Origin: Candidatus Poribacteria bacterium
Lineage (GTDB): Bacteria > Poribacteria > WGA-4E > WGA-3G
Direction: 5' to 3'
Assembly: GCA_022821065.1 (NCBI GenBank)
Contig: JAJEEK010000023.1
Coordinates: 1 to 64,000 of the forward strand
DNA: 64,000 nt
In this document: positions 16,935 through 25,268 of the stretch, one piece after another
Numbering within the stretch: position 1 is the first letter of the stretch
Layout: each line of letters starts with the position of its first letter
The notes under the pieces: generated by a model
What the model was told of the DNA's origin: nothing
Seen by the model: only the letters and a program-made list of their open reading frames with translations
The model's database searches: none
Program-made: the position numbers and the translations under genes

Positions 16935-18797
16935 TTACTGGCACGGTGTCCCACTTGCCCTTAACAACTGAGTCGTTTGAAATTTATGTCCATCGACTAA
17001 AATTGTCGGAGAGGCTCTGATGCCGAGTTCTGCGGCGCTCGTGATATTTTCTCTGAAGAGCTGCTCTGCCGCGGGACTGTCAAATAATCTTTGAATCTTT
17101 GCCACGTCAATACCGAGTTTCTGCGCGCACGCCTCCCAGCTTTTGTCGAGTTTCTTGCCGCGGCAGAGAATATAGTCGAGATACTGATCGGGATACTCCT
17201 GCGCTATGAGGAGCTGCCGTATATTTTCTGCGACTTCGGGGTAGCCGTGGAGACTCATAAACGGTGTTATATCTTGCACGGAAGGTTCCTCTTTCTCTTG
17301 GGCAATAAACTGAAATTTGAAGTCGATTTTGTCGCCAAATTCCTTGACGATCGGAATAAGTTTTTCTTCCGCCTGAACGCCATAGGGGCAATAACTCATC
17401 ACAAAGAGTTCGAGCGTCGGCTTTCCTGTCCGTGCTGCGCGGGCGGTCAAGAGTTCCTCCAAGTTCATCGGTTGACGGCTGTGATCGACATCCTTGGTAT
17501 GGAGTGCGACTACCTCATCGAATCCGGGTGAATGTTTGGTGTCGTGGCATTGTAAACAGAGCGATGTGTCTGCGCCGCTACGGATATTGCTCTTTTTCGG
17601 GTTGCCGACGTGCTGCTTACCGGGACCGTGACACGTTTCACACTGTACACCTTCGAGTGTTGCGTTTTGGTCTCCGATCTGGAAACCTGTTGGATACCCG
17701 AAACCGGTGGTATGGCAGGAGACACACCCCGCGTCGAAGTATCGCTCCTTTTTCAGGAGTGTTTGATAGGCGAAGGCGTGGCGCGTTGCTGACCATTGGA
17801 GATATTCCTGCTCATGGCATTGCTGGCACGCCCCCGCTGAGGCATACCCATTTTCCTGTTGTCGCTCTAAAAGTTGCTTGGCAAAAAGTCGTGAATCGTG
17901 CGACGGGTTTTCAGTCGCAACATCTCTATAAAAGTCTGTAAGCAGTTGACGGATCGGTTCAGATTCACCGACTTCTCCTGTCAATGCCAAGTCCGTTGTA
18001 TAATGGCGTGCCAACTCCCCGTTTGAGTCCATCCAAAGTGCCAACACGCCCAAGGTTTTGCCTTCAGGTGGACAACCGACGTGAAGCGTTCCATCCTCAG
18101 ACACTGTTGCCTCAATCTCATCGGGACGGATAACGACATCAATGTGTGCGGCGTTTTCAGGATCGCCCAAAGCCACAATAACGTTTGCTTGTGATATGAC
18201 TTCCTCGCTCGCCTCACTTACGACAAAACCGATAGTATGTTGCCCCGCTTTTTCAATAATGAACGGCTGCGTGAAATCGCCGCGCCCCGTATTCGATGCT
18301 AAGAATGGGAACGTCGCGACAGCGCGTTGTCGGCTGAGATAGGCTTCGTCATAAGCGAGATCCGATGCCCTGAGTGCGACGGCGTGGTATTGCATTGTGG
18401 ACATCGCCTTCAGGTTGACTTCGCATCGCTTCGCATCAATTTCCTCTTTCCCATCAAAGATATTGCCGGCATCCACTAAAAGTGTGGGGAATCCACGCTT
18501 CCGGATTTGGTCTACAACATGCGCGCGTCTTGGGAGTCCACCAGATTGTTCCTGATAGCACCCGCACGGCTCCAGATGGCTCTGCGTGCCGCCGGTATAC
18601 AGGACAACCACAGAGGGCGGTTTGCCGGTTTCAAGTTCTGAAAGCACCGTTTCCAACTGATCTCCGAAAACTGTTCGTGCTTGTTGTTTCATTTCTTGTA
18701 TCTGGTTGATTCTCCGAGACTCCGTCCATTGGGAGTAAAGGGGCGGTAACGTTACTGCCACCGTTAAAAGCACTAAAATTAAGACTGCACGTTTCAT
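16935..18797 (-). CDS. Dead UshA-like phosphatase / tetraheme cytochrome c / DsbA-like fusion
   Basis: A 620-residue exported protein (signal or anchor at 1-20). Residues 60-280 resemble the SoxB/UshA metallophosphatase fold (HLEPCGC, GGLPRRA, VDAGNIFDG). The usual metal ligands are lost: DAGD reads DAGN and the GNHE region reads RASD. Four CXXCH heme sites follow at about 324, 358, 386 and 414 (CQQCH, CVSCH, CETCH, CLQCH). The C-terminal 160 residues are thioredoxin/DsbA-like with CPYG at about 470 and the cis-proline SPTILVDG. The active site keeps only one Cys. Predicted periplasmic redox protein. It lies between the A24 peptidase and the relic before peptide B. A role in disulfide chemistry of the Cys-rich peptides is possible but unproven. 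Confidence 0.85.
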   Translation of the reverse strand: MKRAVLILVLLTVAVTLPPLYSQWTESRRINQIQEMKQQARTVFGDQLETVLSELETGKPPSVVVLYTGGTQSHLEPCGCYQEQSGGLPRRAHVVDQIRKRGFPTLLVDAGNIFDGKEEIDAKRCEVNLKAMSTMQYHAVALRASDLAYDEAYLSRQRAVATFPFLASNTGRGDFTQPFIIEKAGQHTIGFVVSEASEEVISQANVIVALGDPENAAHIDVVIRPDEIEATVSEDGTLHVGCPPEGKTLGVLALWMDSNGELARHYTTDLALTGEVGESEPIRQLLTDFYRDVATENPSHDSRLFAKQLLERQQENGYASAGACQQCHEQEYLQWSATRHAFAYQTLLKKERYFDAGCVSCHTTGFGYPTGFQIGDQNATLEGVQCETCHGPGKQHVGNPKKSNIRSGADTSLCLQCHDTKHSPGFDEVVALHTKDVDHSRQPMNLEELLTARAARTGKPTLELFVMSYCPYGVQAEEKLIPIVKEFGDKIDFKFQFIAQEKEEPSVQDITPFMSLHGYPEVAENIRQLLIAQEYPDQYLDYILCRGKKLDKSWEACAQKLGIDVAKIQRLFDSPAAEQLFRENITSAAELGIRASPTILVDGHKFQTTQLLRASGTPCQ

Positions 18798-18842
18798 AGA
18801 GACAAATTAAATCAAAATCTGTTGATTTGTAATCCTTTCGTG

Positions 18843-18940
18843 TGTAAAGAATGGCTATCGGCTTTCAGTAATCAGCAAAGAAGCGTTTGATTTAATCAGA
18901 AACCTCTTTTACTGACGGCTGATGGCTGATGGCTGACGGC
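18843..18940. repeat. Hairpin-forming dispersed intergenic element
   Basis: Opposed clusters of GGCTATCGGCTTTCAG and ACTGACGGCTGATGGCTGA units flank a spacer containing AACCTCTTTT. They can fold into a long hairpin in the gap between the cytochrome and A24 genes. Same family as 9346-9435, 23371-23453 and 30366-30466. Confidence 0.6.
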
Positions 18941-18944
18941 AAAA

Positions 18945-20081
18945 TTAAAATAGCTGCATGAGTTTCAGGTAAAAGGGGCCTTGGCAGATAACTGTCAGAA
19001 GTGCCCCGATGGAAATCACCGGTGCGAAGCGGATAGAGGGTTGAATCCTTATCTGATTCTCAAATTCCGCAAGTGCACCCCTTGCCGCAAGATGCTGCAA
19101 TTGTGCGATGTCTTCCGCGTCAAGACCCGCTGGATCTGGTGAAACGATGACGTTGTCGTCCCAACCGCTTGAAAATCCGACCTGCTTTCTTTCATACCGG
19201 ACAGAGCCATCGGGTTGCGGCACCCGAATAATCTGCTCGGCAGGAATCATGCCGACTTGGAGCCCGTTCACGTCAACGGCATTGTCAAATGTTATGCTTG
19301 CTAAACCGAGCACCAACTGCTTGGCAATCACAAAAACGACGAGGTATAGTCCTAAGAAAAAGGCGAAACCGGAGAGGAATGCTGGCACAGATGGAGCCGA
19401 CTGCACCGAGAGCCATACACACGCGAACCCAATAATCGCATAATAGACTGGCGTTTTCGGAATCGGCGACAGCAACTTCTGAACCAAAGCGAACGCTCCT
19501 AAAACCAGAACCAGGCGCAGAAACTGGTCGGGCTGCCACCCAATCAGTTCAAAAAGAAATGTCAGTGCGGTTCCGATACCGATGAAAAACAGCAGGTTGA
19601 AAAGTTTTTCGAGAAGTGCTGCCTTCTGGAAGTTTGCGGTAAAGAACGCTTGAAGGAGTGCCAGCTTGTTTTGCATCAATACAAACTTGAAAAGCAGGTA
19701 TCCGAACATTCCTACTGAATACGGAATGATGATATTCAGCGTGAGTATCAGCGGTGGGAAACTCAAACTTCCACTCAGATTCCTGAAAAGTGATAGCGGG
19801 AAAATGAGGCACAGCCCCCAAAAGAGTTTGGAATCCCCCGGTGAGAAGATACCGAACCAATAGAACGCGAAGGCGATGAGTCCGCTCCCGAAGAAAAGTG
19901 CTAAGATATAGAGCGGCGTTGTTGTACCGAGATACCACGCCATCAGTTGACTCAGCGTCCCGCCGTAAAGGAGTCCGAGCGAACAGAAGTTGCGAATCTT
20001 TTGCGTTTTCAGGTCGGTATAACACGCATAACCGCAAAAAATAAGTGCTAAAAAAATAAGAAAGTATTCATAAACCGACAT
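18945..20081 (-). CDS. A24-type prepilin peptidase-like membrane protein
   Basis: A 378-residue polytopic protein. The catalytic Asp pair of A24 aspartyl proteases is visible: YTDLKTQKI (Asp23) and SPGDSKLFW (Asp83). The usual GGGD is altered to SPGD but the Asp remains. Several membrane helices cover about 1-250. A soluble stretch of about 95 residues (containing VGMIPAEQI) precedes a last helix near 355, so it is longer than a minimal CpaA/TadV peptidase. AAAGG lies upstream of ATG. No pilus genes are visible in the window. The three peptide precursors next to it have an EEG motif just before a hydrophobic segment, which loosely recalls Flp prepilins. Processing of these peptides is a hypothesis. 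Confidence 0.8.
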   Translation of the reverse strand: MSVYEYFLIFLALIFCGYACYTDLKTQKIRNFCSLGLLYGGTLSQLMAWYLGTTTPLYILALFFGSGLIAFAFYWFGIFSPGDSKLFWGLCLIFPLSLFRNLSGSLSFPPLILTLNIIIPYSVGMFGYLLFKFVLMQNKLALLQAFFTANFQKAALLEKLFNLLFFIGIGTALTFLFELIGWQPDQFLRLVLVLGAFALVQKLLSPIPKTPVYYAIIGFACVWLSVQSAPSVPAFLSGFAFFLGLYLVVFVIAKQLVLGLASITFDNAVDVNGLQVGMIPAEQIIRVPQPDGSVRYERKQVGFSSGWDDNVIVSPDPAGLDAEDIAQLQHLAARGALAEFENQIRIQPSIRFAPVISIGALLTVICQGPFYLKLMQLF

Positions 20082-20213
20082 TCTAAAATAAAAACCTTTC
20101 GTTTATCGGACGCGATGGTATTGGGTTGGGTGTGGATACAGATTCGGACGGGTTCCAAGGCGTGATTCAAGTGTCTTTTCAAAATCAGTATATGGCATTC
20201 AGATATTTTCCAT

Positions 20214-21302
20214 TTACTTCTCAGGTTGTTTAAGTCTACTCCATAATGTGGTCTGCTTTTCCGAACTCGGAGTTACAGAGAAAAACCCTTCTGGTAACCA
20301 CACAGGAGACAGATTAAATGACAACTTTTTTGTTAGCGGTAAACGTTTTCCTCTACCCTCATCCATGGAGTTTATGATACAGATGACACTGATGCCATGA
20401 ACGACAGGGAAAATAACCTTTCGACCTGCTTGAATTTTAGCGTTAGGTAGGGGTAACTCCCCCAAAACATAGGCGATCCAATGCCCATCGAGAGACCACA
20501 CTGGTCGATAAGCCAATGGCATTACCCGTGGAAAAGGGGGGCCTCTCCACGTCTCACTTGTCAGACGATGGTGGTTTTTTCCATTTGCATCAATTATGAA
20601 AATGTTCACTGCTTTTAACTCAATATCCCAAGCAGAAAAAGCGATCTGCTTTCCATCAGGCGACCACGTACATCCCCCCCACTTGAAAGACGCATCTGCC
20701 AATCGTTTTAATCGCCTTCCATCGGCAGTCATTACAAATAGAGATTCCTTTCCATTTTGAGAGGAAATAAAGGCGATCCATTGACTATCAGGTGACCAAG
20801 CAGGCGCTTTATTATCTCCTCGATGTGTCAACTGCCTTAGTTTTTCGCCATTTACATCCATTTTGTAAATCTGGGTGTTCCCTGTGCGATTAGAGGTGAA
20901 AGCAATCCATTTTCCATCAAAACACCAGACAGGTGACCCATCTTTGCTCGGATTATGTGTCAATCGGCGATGTTCATGTCTTTTTACACCCATCACATAA
21001 ATGTCAGTATTTCCATCATTATTGGACTCGTAAGCAAAAAAACGCCCATCTGGCGACCAGGTAAGGGAACTTTTGTTCAATGTATCAGTTGGGACGCGAC
21101 GGAGGATTTCGCCCATGATATCCAGGAAATAGATGTCGAAGTTCCCTCTATGGTCAGAAAAAAAGGAAAGGACAGACCGCTCAGCTGCTTGTAAATTTGT
21201 GACAGGAAAATTGCTAATTAGCAACAAAATGAGCCCTAACACCTTATATGTAAACTTCCGCTTTATCAAAGAGGAACAACTCCCAGCAGCTATAAATTTC
21301 AT
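20214..21302 (-). CDS. Secreted TolB-like beta-propeller 2
   Basis: A 362-residue paralogue of 15250-16413. A signal peptide at about 1-39 ends near LQAAE. TolB-like blades follow with motifs such as SDHRGNFDIYF, WSPDGRFFAY, WSPDSQWIAF and WSPDGKQIAF, and the conserved tail SSEKQTTLW closes the protein. The start has AGGAG upstream. It lies 63 bases after peptide gene C on the same strand, mirroring peptide B and propeller 1. TolB-like propellers bind proteins or peptides in the periplasm; the partner here is unknown. Confidence 0.85.
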   Translation of the reverse strand: MKFIAAGSCSSLIKRKFTYKVLGLILLLISNFPVTNLQAAERSVLSFFSDHRGNFDIYFLDIMGEILRRVPTDTLNKSSLTWSPDGRFFAYESNNDGNTDIYVMGVKRHEHRRLTHNPSKDGSPVWCFDGKWIAFTSNRTGNTQIYKMDVNGEKLRQLTHRGDNKAPAWSPDSQWIAFISSQNGKESLFVMTADGRRLKRLADASFKWGGCTWSPDGKQIAFSAWDIELKAVNIFIIDANGKNHHRLTSETWRGPPFPRVMPLAYRPVWSLDGHWIAYVLGELPLPNAKIQAGRKVIFPVVHGISVICIINSMDEGRGKRLPLTKKLSFNLSPVWLPEGFFSVTPSSEKQTTLWSRLKQPEK

Positions 21303-21365
21303 TGGAATTCTCCTAATAAAGTCTGTCCCACTATAAGAAACAGCAGGACAGACGGAATGGATGAA

Positions 21366-21641
21366 TTAAAAATGACCAGCGTCCACACAATCCTTGTGAA
21401 GGACACCTACACAAGTGCCTACACTCCACACACCATCACACCATTCTGCGCAGACTTCCCCATCAGGGCAGTCATCATGATCATCACACATTAAATGGGC
21501 ATTAGCAGGAGATGGGATCATCGCCTGTGCTAACAGAACACTTCCCGTTGCTACACCCAGGGCGAGGGGTGCTTTGGTACTGACACGTCCCTCTTCAGAT
21601 GTGAGGAAGCTGCTGATTTTACTGCGGATGTTTTTCTTCAT
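21366..21641 (-). CDS. Six-cysteine secreted peptide C with conserved FLxSEEG leader
   Basis: A 91-residue putative precursor. The leader contains KISSFLTSEEGRVSTKAP, the hydrophobic stretch ends IPSPANA/H, and the core has six Cys arranged C, DDC, GEVC, WC, GTCVG, C, as in peptide A. The gene is coupled to the upstream glycosyltransferase by an ATGA overlap at 21638-21641, with AGAAAGGAGA inside the glycosyltransferase end as ribosome-binding site. This is the only one of the three cassettes with an intact upstream transferase. The core pattern resembles dickkopf/EB-like DDCPxGxxC modules, so a three-disulfide fold is likely; function is not known. Confidence 0.82.
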   Translation of the reverse strand: MKKNIRSKISSFLTSEEGRVSTKAPLALGVATGSVLLAQAMIPSPANAHLMCDDHDDCPDGEVCAEWCDGVWSVGTCVGVLHKDCVDAGHF

Positions 21642-23356
21642 CTATAGGTTTCTCCTTTCTGCTGGTGCTCTTGCCCAGCGGGATTGGTTTCCCTATTATT
21701 GTTAGGAAACCCATCTCCAGCACGAGTTATCTCGCAAACGGGAATAGAGCACTCCCGCTGAAAATGCTTGAAAACCGATTCAACTTCAGCAGGTGTATGC
21801 CCTTCAGCCAATACCTCTGCCAAAGCGGTCTCAAGGTGGTCATATCTGTTCGTCCCTAACCGATACACGCTGGACCTTAGCGTTCCTGTGTCGGGTTCAT
21901 ACCGGCGACAGAAAATCGGTGGGAACAGCGTTCGTTCTGTTCTAAAATCGTCTGTCCTTCGTTGAAAACCTTCCTCAAATACTTGGATGAGTGCTTGTGC
22001 AGCGTTTTTTCGGGTATATCGCTGGGCGATCCCTTTCGCGAAACCTTGGCATTGAGTGCGTGCGTCGGAAGGTTGTAGCCACTGGTTTATCGTCTCTGAG
22101 AGTTTCACCATCGACATACGGAAATTGCCGAAGTGATCCCAGTCTGCCTCTACATTGACCCCGGCACCGATAACCTCTGGTGGCATCCCATATTTCGTCA
22201 TCGCGACACAAGGGGCACCGAACGCCATCGCCTCTAAGACGATCGGGAGCGGGGTGCCCGGCATCGCGGGAAAGCACACAAGGTCGAGAGCCTGAAAGAA
22301 TACGGGTAAAACGGCACGGGTTTCCTCACCATCGGCATTGAAGATGATGACATTCTTCGGCGGATGTTGGTAGTGCTGCGCTAACATTGCATCGTAGACG
22401 AAGATAGCGAGGTGCGGGTTAGTTCGAGCGAATTCAGAAATCCACGCCGCACCTCGATTCGGTTCAAACCCAGAGATTAGCCCAACAACTGGTTGCTTAA
22501 CAAACATCGGTTTGTCAAAGATGGCGGCGGTGTGCTGTTTTGCTAATACCTTATCGCCGGTTGGTTGAACGATATCTATACCGTCGGGGATCACTCGCAC
22601 GTTCTCCACGGGCGCGCCCAATTCAGCGAGCCACGCTTTCATCCATGAGGCTTTGACGACGAGTGTATCTTTTGAACGTTGGAACGCACAGAGCGTTAGG
22701 AGCGTCCTTAGCAAAATGTGTTGCAGCCTCTGGTCCCCTTCTATGCAGTGGACGATTGGGACATCGGGAATCCGATAGTATGGCAGATCGTCCGTGAGGA
22801 ATTGTGAAAGGAGCAGGATACCATCGTATCCATCCATGGCGTACCAAGGGGACATCAGGGTGCCACTTTTCGCACCACTTATGTTCCGCACGCGAACCTC
22901 GTCGAGAGGCGGAATGTCTTCTTTCTCCTCTTCAGGAAAAGCTAAAGTTTCTAACTCGGCGAACTCGGCGAGGTGCTTCAAGGACTGATAGCGGTTGAGA
23001 TTCGTGACGTAGTCTAACGCCAATTTCTCCTTGGTGAAATGGAAGGGGACCAATAACTTGGGCTGTTGGTTTGGTGTCGTTGGCTCTGCTGTTTCAACTG
23101 TTGGGGTTAGAAGCCCGCCCTGCTGTCCAAGTCGTTCCAGACGTTCAATGCCATCAAAAATAGCGGTTAGTTTGTATTCTTTCTTGAGTGCCTCTACGAT
23201 CTGATGGTGCGTCTGCGATTCGTAACGCGACAGAATCTCCCATTCTACGTCATTTATTTTAACGATGTCGCCGGTTTCAAGGTCCGCGACATACTTTTGA
23301 TCATCTTGTTCAAATTTATGATGCTGTTTTAATCGGTAGCGCGTGCGAGATACCAT
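21638..23356 (-). CDS. RRE-domain glycosyltransferase-like protein 3, EX7E partly lost
   Basis: A 572-residue protein. Residues 1-85 form the PqqD/RRE-like domain (KYVADLETGDIVKINDVEWE, then helices ending LGQQGGLL). The GT-B region includes VRVIPDGID at about 254 and a segment equivalent to EX7E reading GTPLPIVLEAMAFG. The second Glu is kept and the first is lost. The C-terminus extends beyond its relatives by about 30 residues (to QKGETYR), and that extension carries the ribosome-binding site of peptide C. Strong AAAGGAGG before ATG. It is the downstream partner of the intact enzyme 23455-25170, repeating the intact/degenerate pairing seen at 11.8-15.2 kb. I infer weak or no catalysis and a role as partner subunit. 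Confidence 0.78.
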   Translation of the reverse strand: MVSRTRYRLKQHHKFEQDDQKYVADLETGDIVKINDVEWEILSRYESQTHHQIVEALKKEYKLTAIFDGIERLERLGQQGGLLTPTVETAEPTTPNQQPKLLVPFHFTKEKLALDYVTNLNRYQSLKHLAEFAELETLAFPEEEKEDIPPLDEVRVRNISGAKSGTLMSPWYAMDGYDGILLLSQFLTDDLPYYRIPDVPIVHCIEGDQRLQHILLRTLLTLCAFQRSKDTLVVKASWMKAWLAELGAPVENVRVIPDGIDIVQPTGDKVLAKQHTAAIFDKPMFVKQPVVGLISGFEPNRGAAWISEFARTNPHLAIFVYDAMLAQHYQHPPKNVIIFNADGEETRAVLPVFFQALDLVCFPAMPGTPLPIVLEAMAFGAPCVAMTKYGMPPEVIGAGVNVEADWDHFGNFRMSMVKLSETINQWLQPSDARTQCQGFAKGIAQRYTRKNAAQALIQVFEEGFQRRTDDFRTERTLFPPIFCRRYEPDTGTLRSSVYRLGTNRYDHLETALAEVLAEGHTPAEVESVFKHFQRECSIPVCEITRAGDGFPNNNRETNPAGQEHQQKGETYR

Positions 23357-23370
23357 AATTTTCCTCCTTT

Positions 23371-23453
23371 AATGGCTATCGGCTGTCAGCCGTCGGCTTT
23401 CAGCAAGAGAACCTCTTTGCTGATGGCTGACAGCCGATGGCTGATGGCTATTA
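23371..23453. repeat. Hairpin-forming dispersed intergenic element
   Basis: ATGGCTATCGGCTGTCAGC on the left pairs with GCTGACAGCCGATGGCTG on the right across a spacer with the small hairpin AAGAGAACCTCTTT. It fills the gap between the two glycosyltransferase genes. Family members occur at 9346-9435, 18843-18940 and 30366-30466, with a fragment at 45814-45843. Confidence 0.65.
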
Positions 23454-23454
23454 A

Positions 23455-25170
23455 TTAGGCTGTTCCATCGATTAAGCCTCGGACCCTTTTGAGGGTTATC
23501 CTTGCTTGCGTTTCGTCTGGAATGAGCGCGGCGAGAAGTGCCTCCGCTTCTCTCGTTGTATGGTTTTTCAAGATACTCAGTGCGACTCCATCTTCAACGC
23601 TGAGTGGATATACTGCATCCCGCATGAGGCACCGCTCGTAATGTGCATTCATACTCAACACGAGCGACTTGTGTTTCAGTCGCTGCTGTTCATCGTCTTC
23701 CGAGGGTTGCGTCGATGTGAACACATTCAAGAGTCTGTGCGGGTTAGCGAGTTTCCTTTTCTGGTGAAGCCCTTCAAATAACTGAACAATCCGGCGTGCC
23801 GTCTTATCCCAAGTGAATGCGACCGCGCGTTTCCTCGCTCTCTGCGAAAACTCCCGCCACGTTTCTGCGTCGTCCAACAGTATGTTAATCTTCTCGGAGA
23901 AATCCACCGGACACGGATAACTCACGAGTGTTGCTACATCGTGATCAAAATTCTGGGCATCGGCGACCAAGCCGGCATCCCCGACGACTGATGGCACACC
24001 ATCGAAGTTCGGGACGATAGGCGGTACCCCACACGCCATCGCTTCCAGCACTGTCAACCCGAATGTTTCTTCACCCGACATTGACATAAAACAGTAGACA
24101 TCGAATGCGTTGTAGATGAGTGGTAACCGCTCACGTGGATGGAAACCGACATAGACGAGATTATCAGGGAGTTTCCGTGAGGCATACCTGCCCATATTCG
24201 GTCCTGCGATCAGAAAGATCAGATGCGGATTCAGTTCCGCCAACTTCAAGTAGACAGACGCGCCTTTTTCCGACTGCACCCGCGAAAGATAACCGACGGT
24301 CGGGACAGATTCAATTCGGTCATCTCCGACTTCTGCAGCGATTTCTCGTTTCGCTACCATTTTCTCCATGGGCTTAAACAGCGTGGCATCGACCCCGTTC
24401 GGCAAGGTATTGAAGAAACTTGGATCCCAGACGTACTCTGAATAAAAGTCGCGGACATAATCTGAGGGTGCTGTAAATCCGTCCCAATCTCGCATAGCGG
24501 CATAGTGTCTGAGCATCGAATTGATCGCCTGCCCACCGTGCCCGCGCGGTGCGTGATTCTGAACGAGAATCGGCGGAAATTCGGGGTGCCGGTAGAGTGG
24601 AAGGAGCCACCGATCCTGCTCTTGATGTAAGGTTAGGATGCCGTAGTAGGTCTGCGCGATTTGCGACCGAAGGCGGACCAGGTCTCCAATGCCAATATCG
24701 ATTTCATATACTCCGTCCGCGATCTTCCGGTTTCGGGAACCCGTAAAGTGGAGATCGGCGTATTTGGTGAGATGTTGAATCATGTGAGCAAGTGCCATGT
24801 TCGTGCCGGCGGACAACGTTTCGATATCGAAAAACGAATCTACATTGATGCCGGGGATCGCGACGAGCAGCTTCCGCCACTTACTCTCCGTCGCGAGACT
24901 CCGTTCTAAGTCCTCACCGCGGTTGAATAGTAAACCTTCTCTCTCAAGTTCGGCGAATCTTTCAAATGCCTCGGAGATGTCGTTCTCTTCGTAAGAAGTG
25001 CTGAGCGTTTCGACGATTGCATCATCGGTTTGCGTTTCTGCGAGTTTTAGGATGTCCATCATCACAGCTGAGAGTTCGACGACGCGCGCTTTGTCGAGGT
25101 CGGCGGCATAGGGGACACCCTCTTCTTCAAAGAGATGAAGTTGGTGCAATATTTTCGGAAAACCAATCAA
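23455..25170 (-). CDS. RRE-domain glycosyltransferase 4 (GT4-like, EX7E intact)
   Basis: A 571-residue protein and the first gene of the minus-strand cluster. It starts with TTG; the start is supported by alignment of IGFPKILHQLHLF with paralogue 1 and by GGAAAGG upstream. Residues 1-83 are the PqqD/RRE-like domain. The GT-B part carries PRGHGG at about 208, LPNGVDATLF at about 256, SRVQSEKG at about 296 and GEETFGLTVLEAMACG with Glu368/Glu376 as the EX7E pair. The C-terminal LKNHTTREAEALLAAL helix is shared with the paralogues. Transcription probably begins at the left arm of the inverted repeat 25212-25268. Peptide glycosylation is inferred from domain fusion and neighbours. Confidence 0.85.
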   Translation of the reverse strand: MIGFPKILHQLHLFEEEGVPYAADLDKARVVELSAVMMDILKLAETQTDDAIVETLSTSYEENDISEAFERFAELEREGLLFNRGEDLERSLATESKWRKLLVAIPGINVDSFFDIETLSAGTNMALAHMIQHLTKYADLHFTGSRNRKIADGVYEIDIGIGDLVRLRSQIAQTYYGILTLHQEQDRWLLPLYRHPEFPPILVQNHAPRGHGGQAINSMLRHYAAMRDWDGFTAPSDYVRDFYSEYVWDPSFFNTLPNGVDATLFKPMEKMVAKREIAAEVGDDRIESVPTVGYLSRVQSEKGASVYLKLAELNPHLIFLIAGPNMGRYASRKLPDNLVYVGFHPRERLPLIYNAFDVYCFMSMSGEETFGLTVLEAMACGVPPIVPNFDGVPSVVGDAGLVADAQNFDHDVATLVSYPCPVDFSEKINILLDDAETWREFSQRARKRAVAFTWDKTARRIVQLFEGLHQKRKLANPHRLLNVFTSTQPSEDDEQQRLKHKSLVLSMNAHYERCLMRDAVYPLSVEDGVALSILKNHTTREAEALLAALIPDETQARITLKRVRGLIDGTA

Positions 25171-25211
25171 TTTTTACTTTACCTTTCCATTTGTAATAGA
25201 ATTTGGCAATC

Positions 25212-25268
25212 TATACTATATAAAGACAAAATTTTTTTGCGATTTCGTGCATAAAATGCAAAAAATGT
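25212..25268 (-). promoter_or_regulatory. Left arm of 57-bp perfect inverted repeat; putative promoter of the peptide-GT cluster
   Basis: Read on the minus strand, this arm contains the palindrome TGCATTTTATGCA (25248-25260), then CGAAATCGC, an A-run, and TATA-like sequence (TATATAGTATA). It ends 41 bases before the TTG of glycosyltransferase 4. Being identical to the right arm but opposed, it is best read as one of two divergent copies of a promoter with an operator. Confidence 0.6.
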
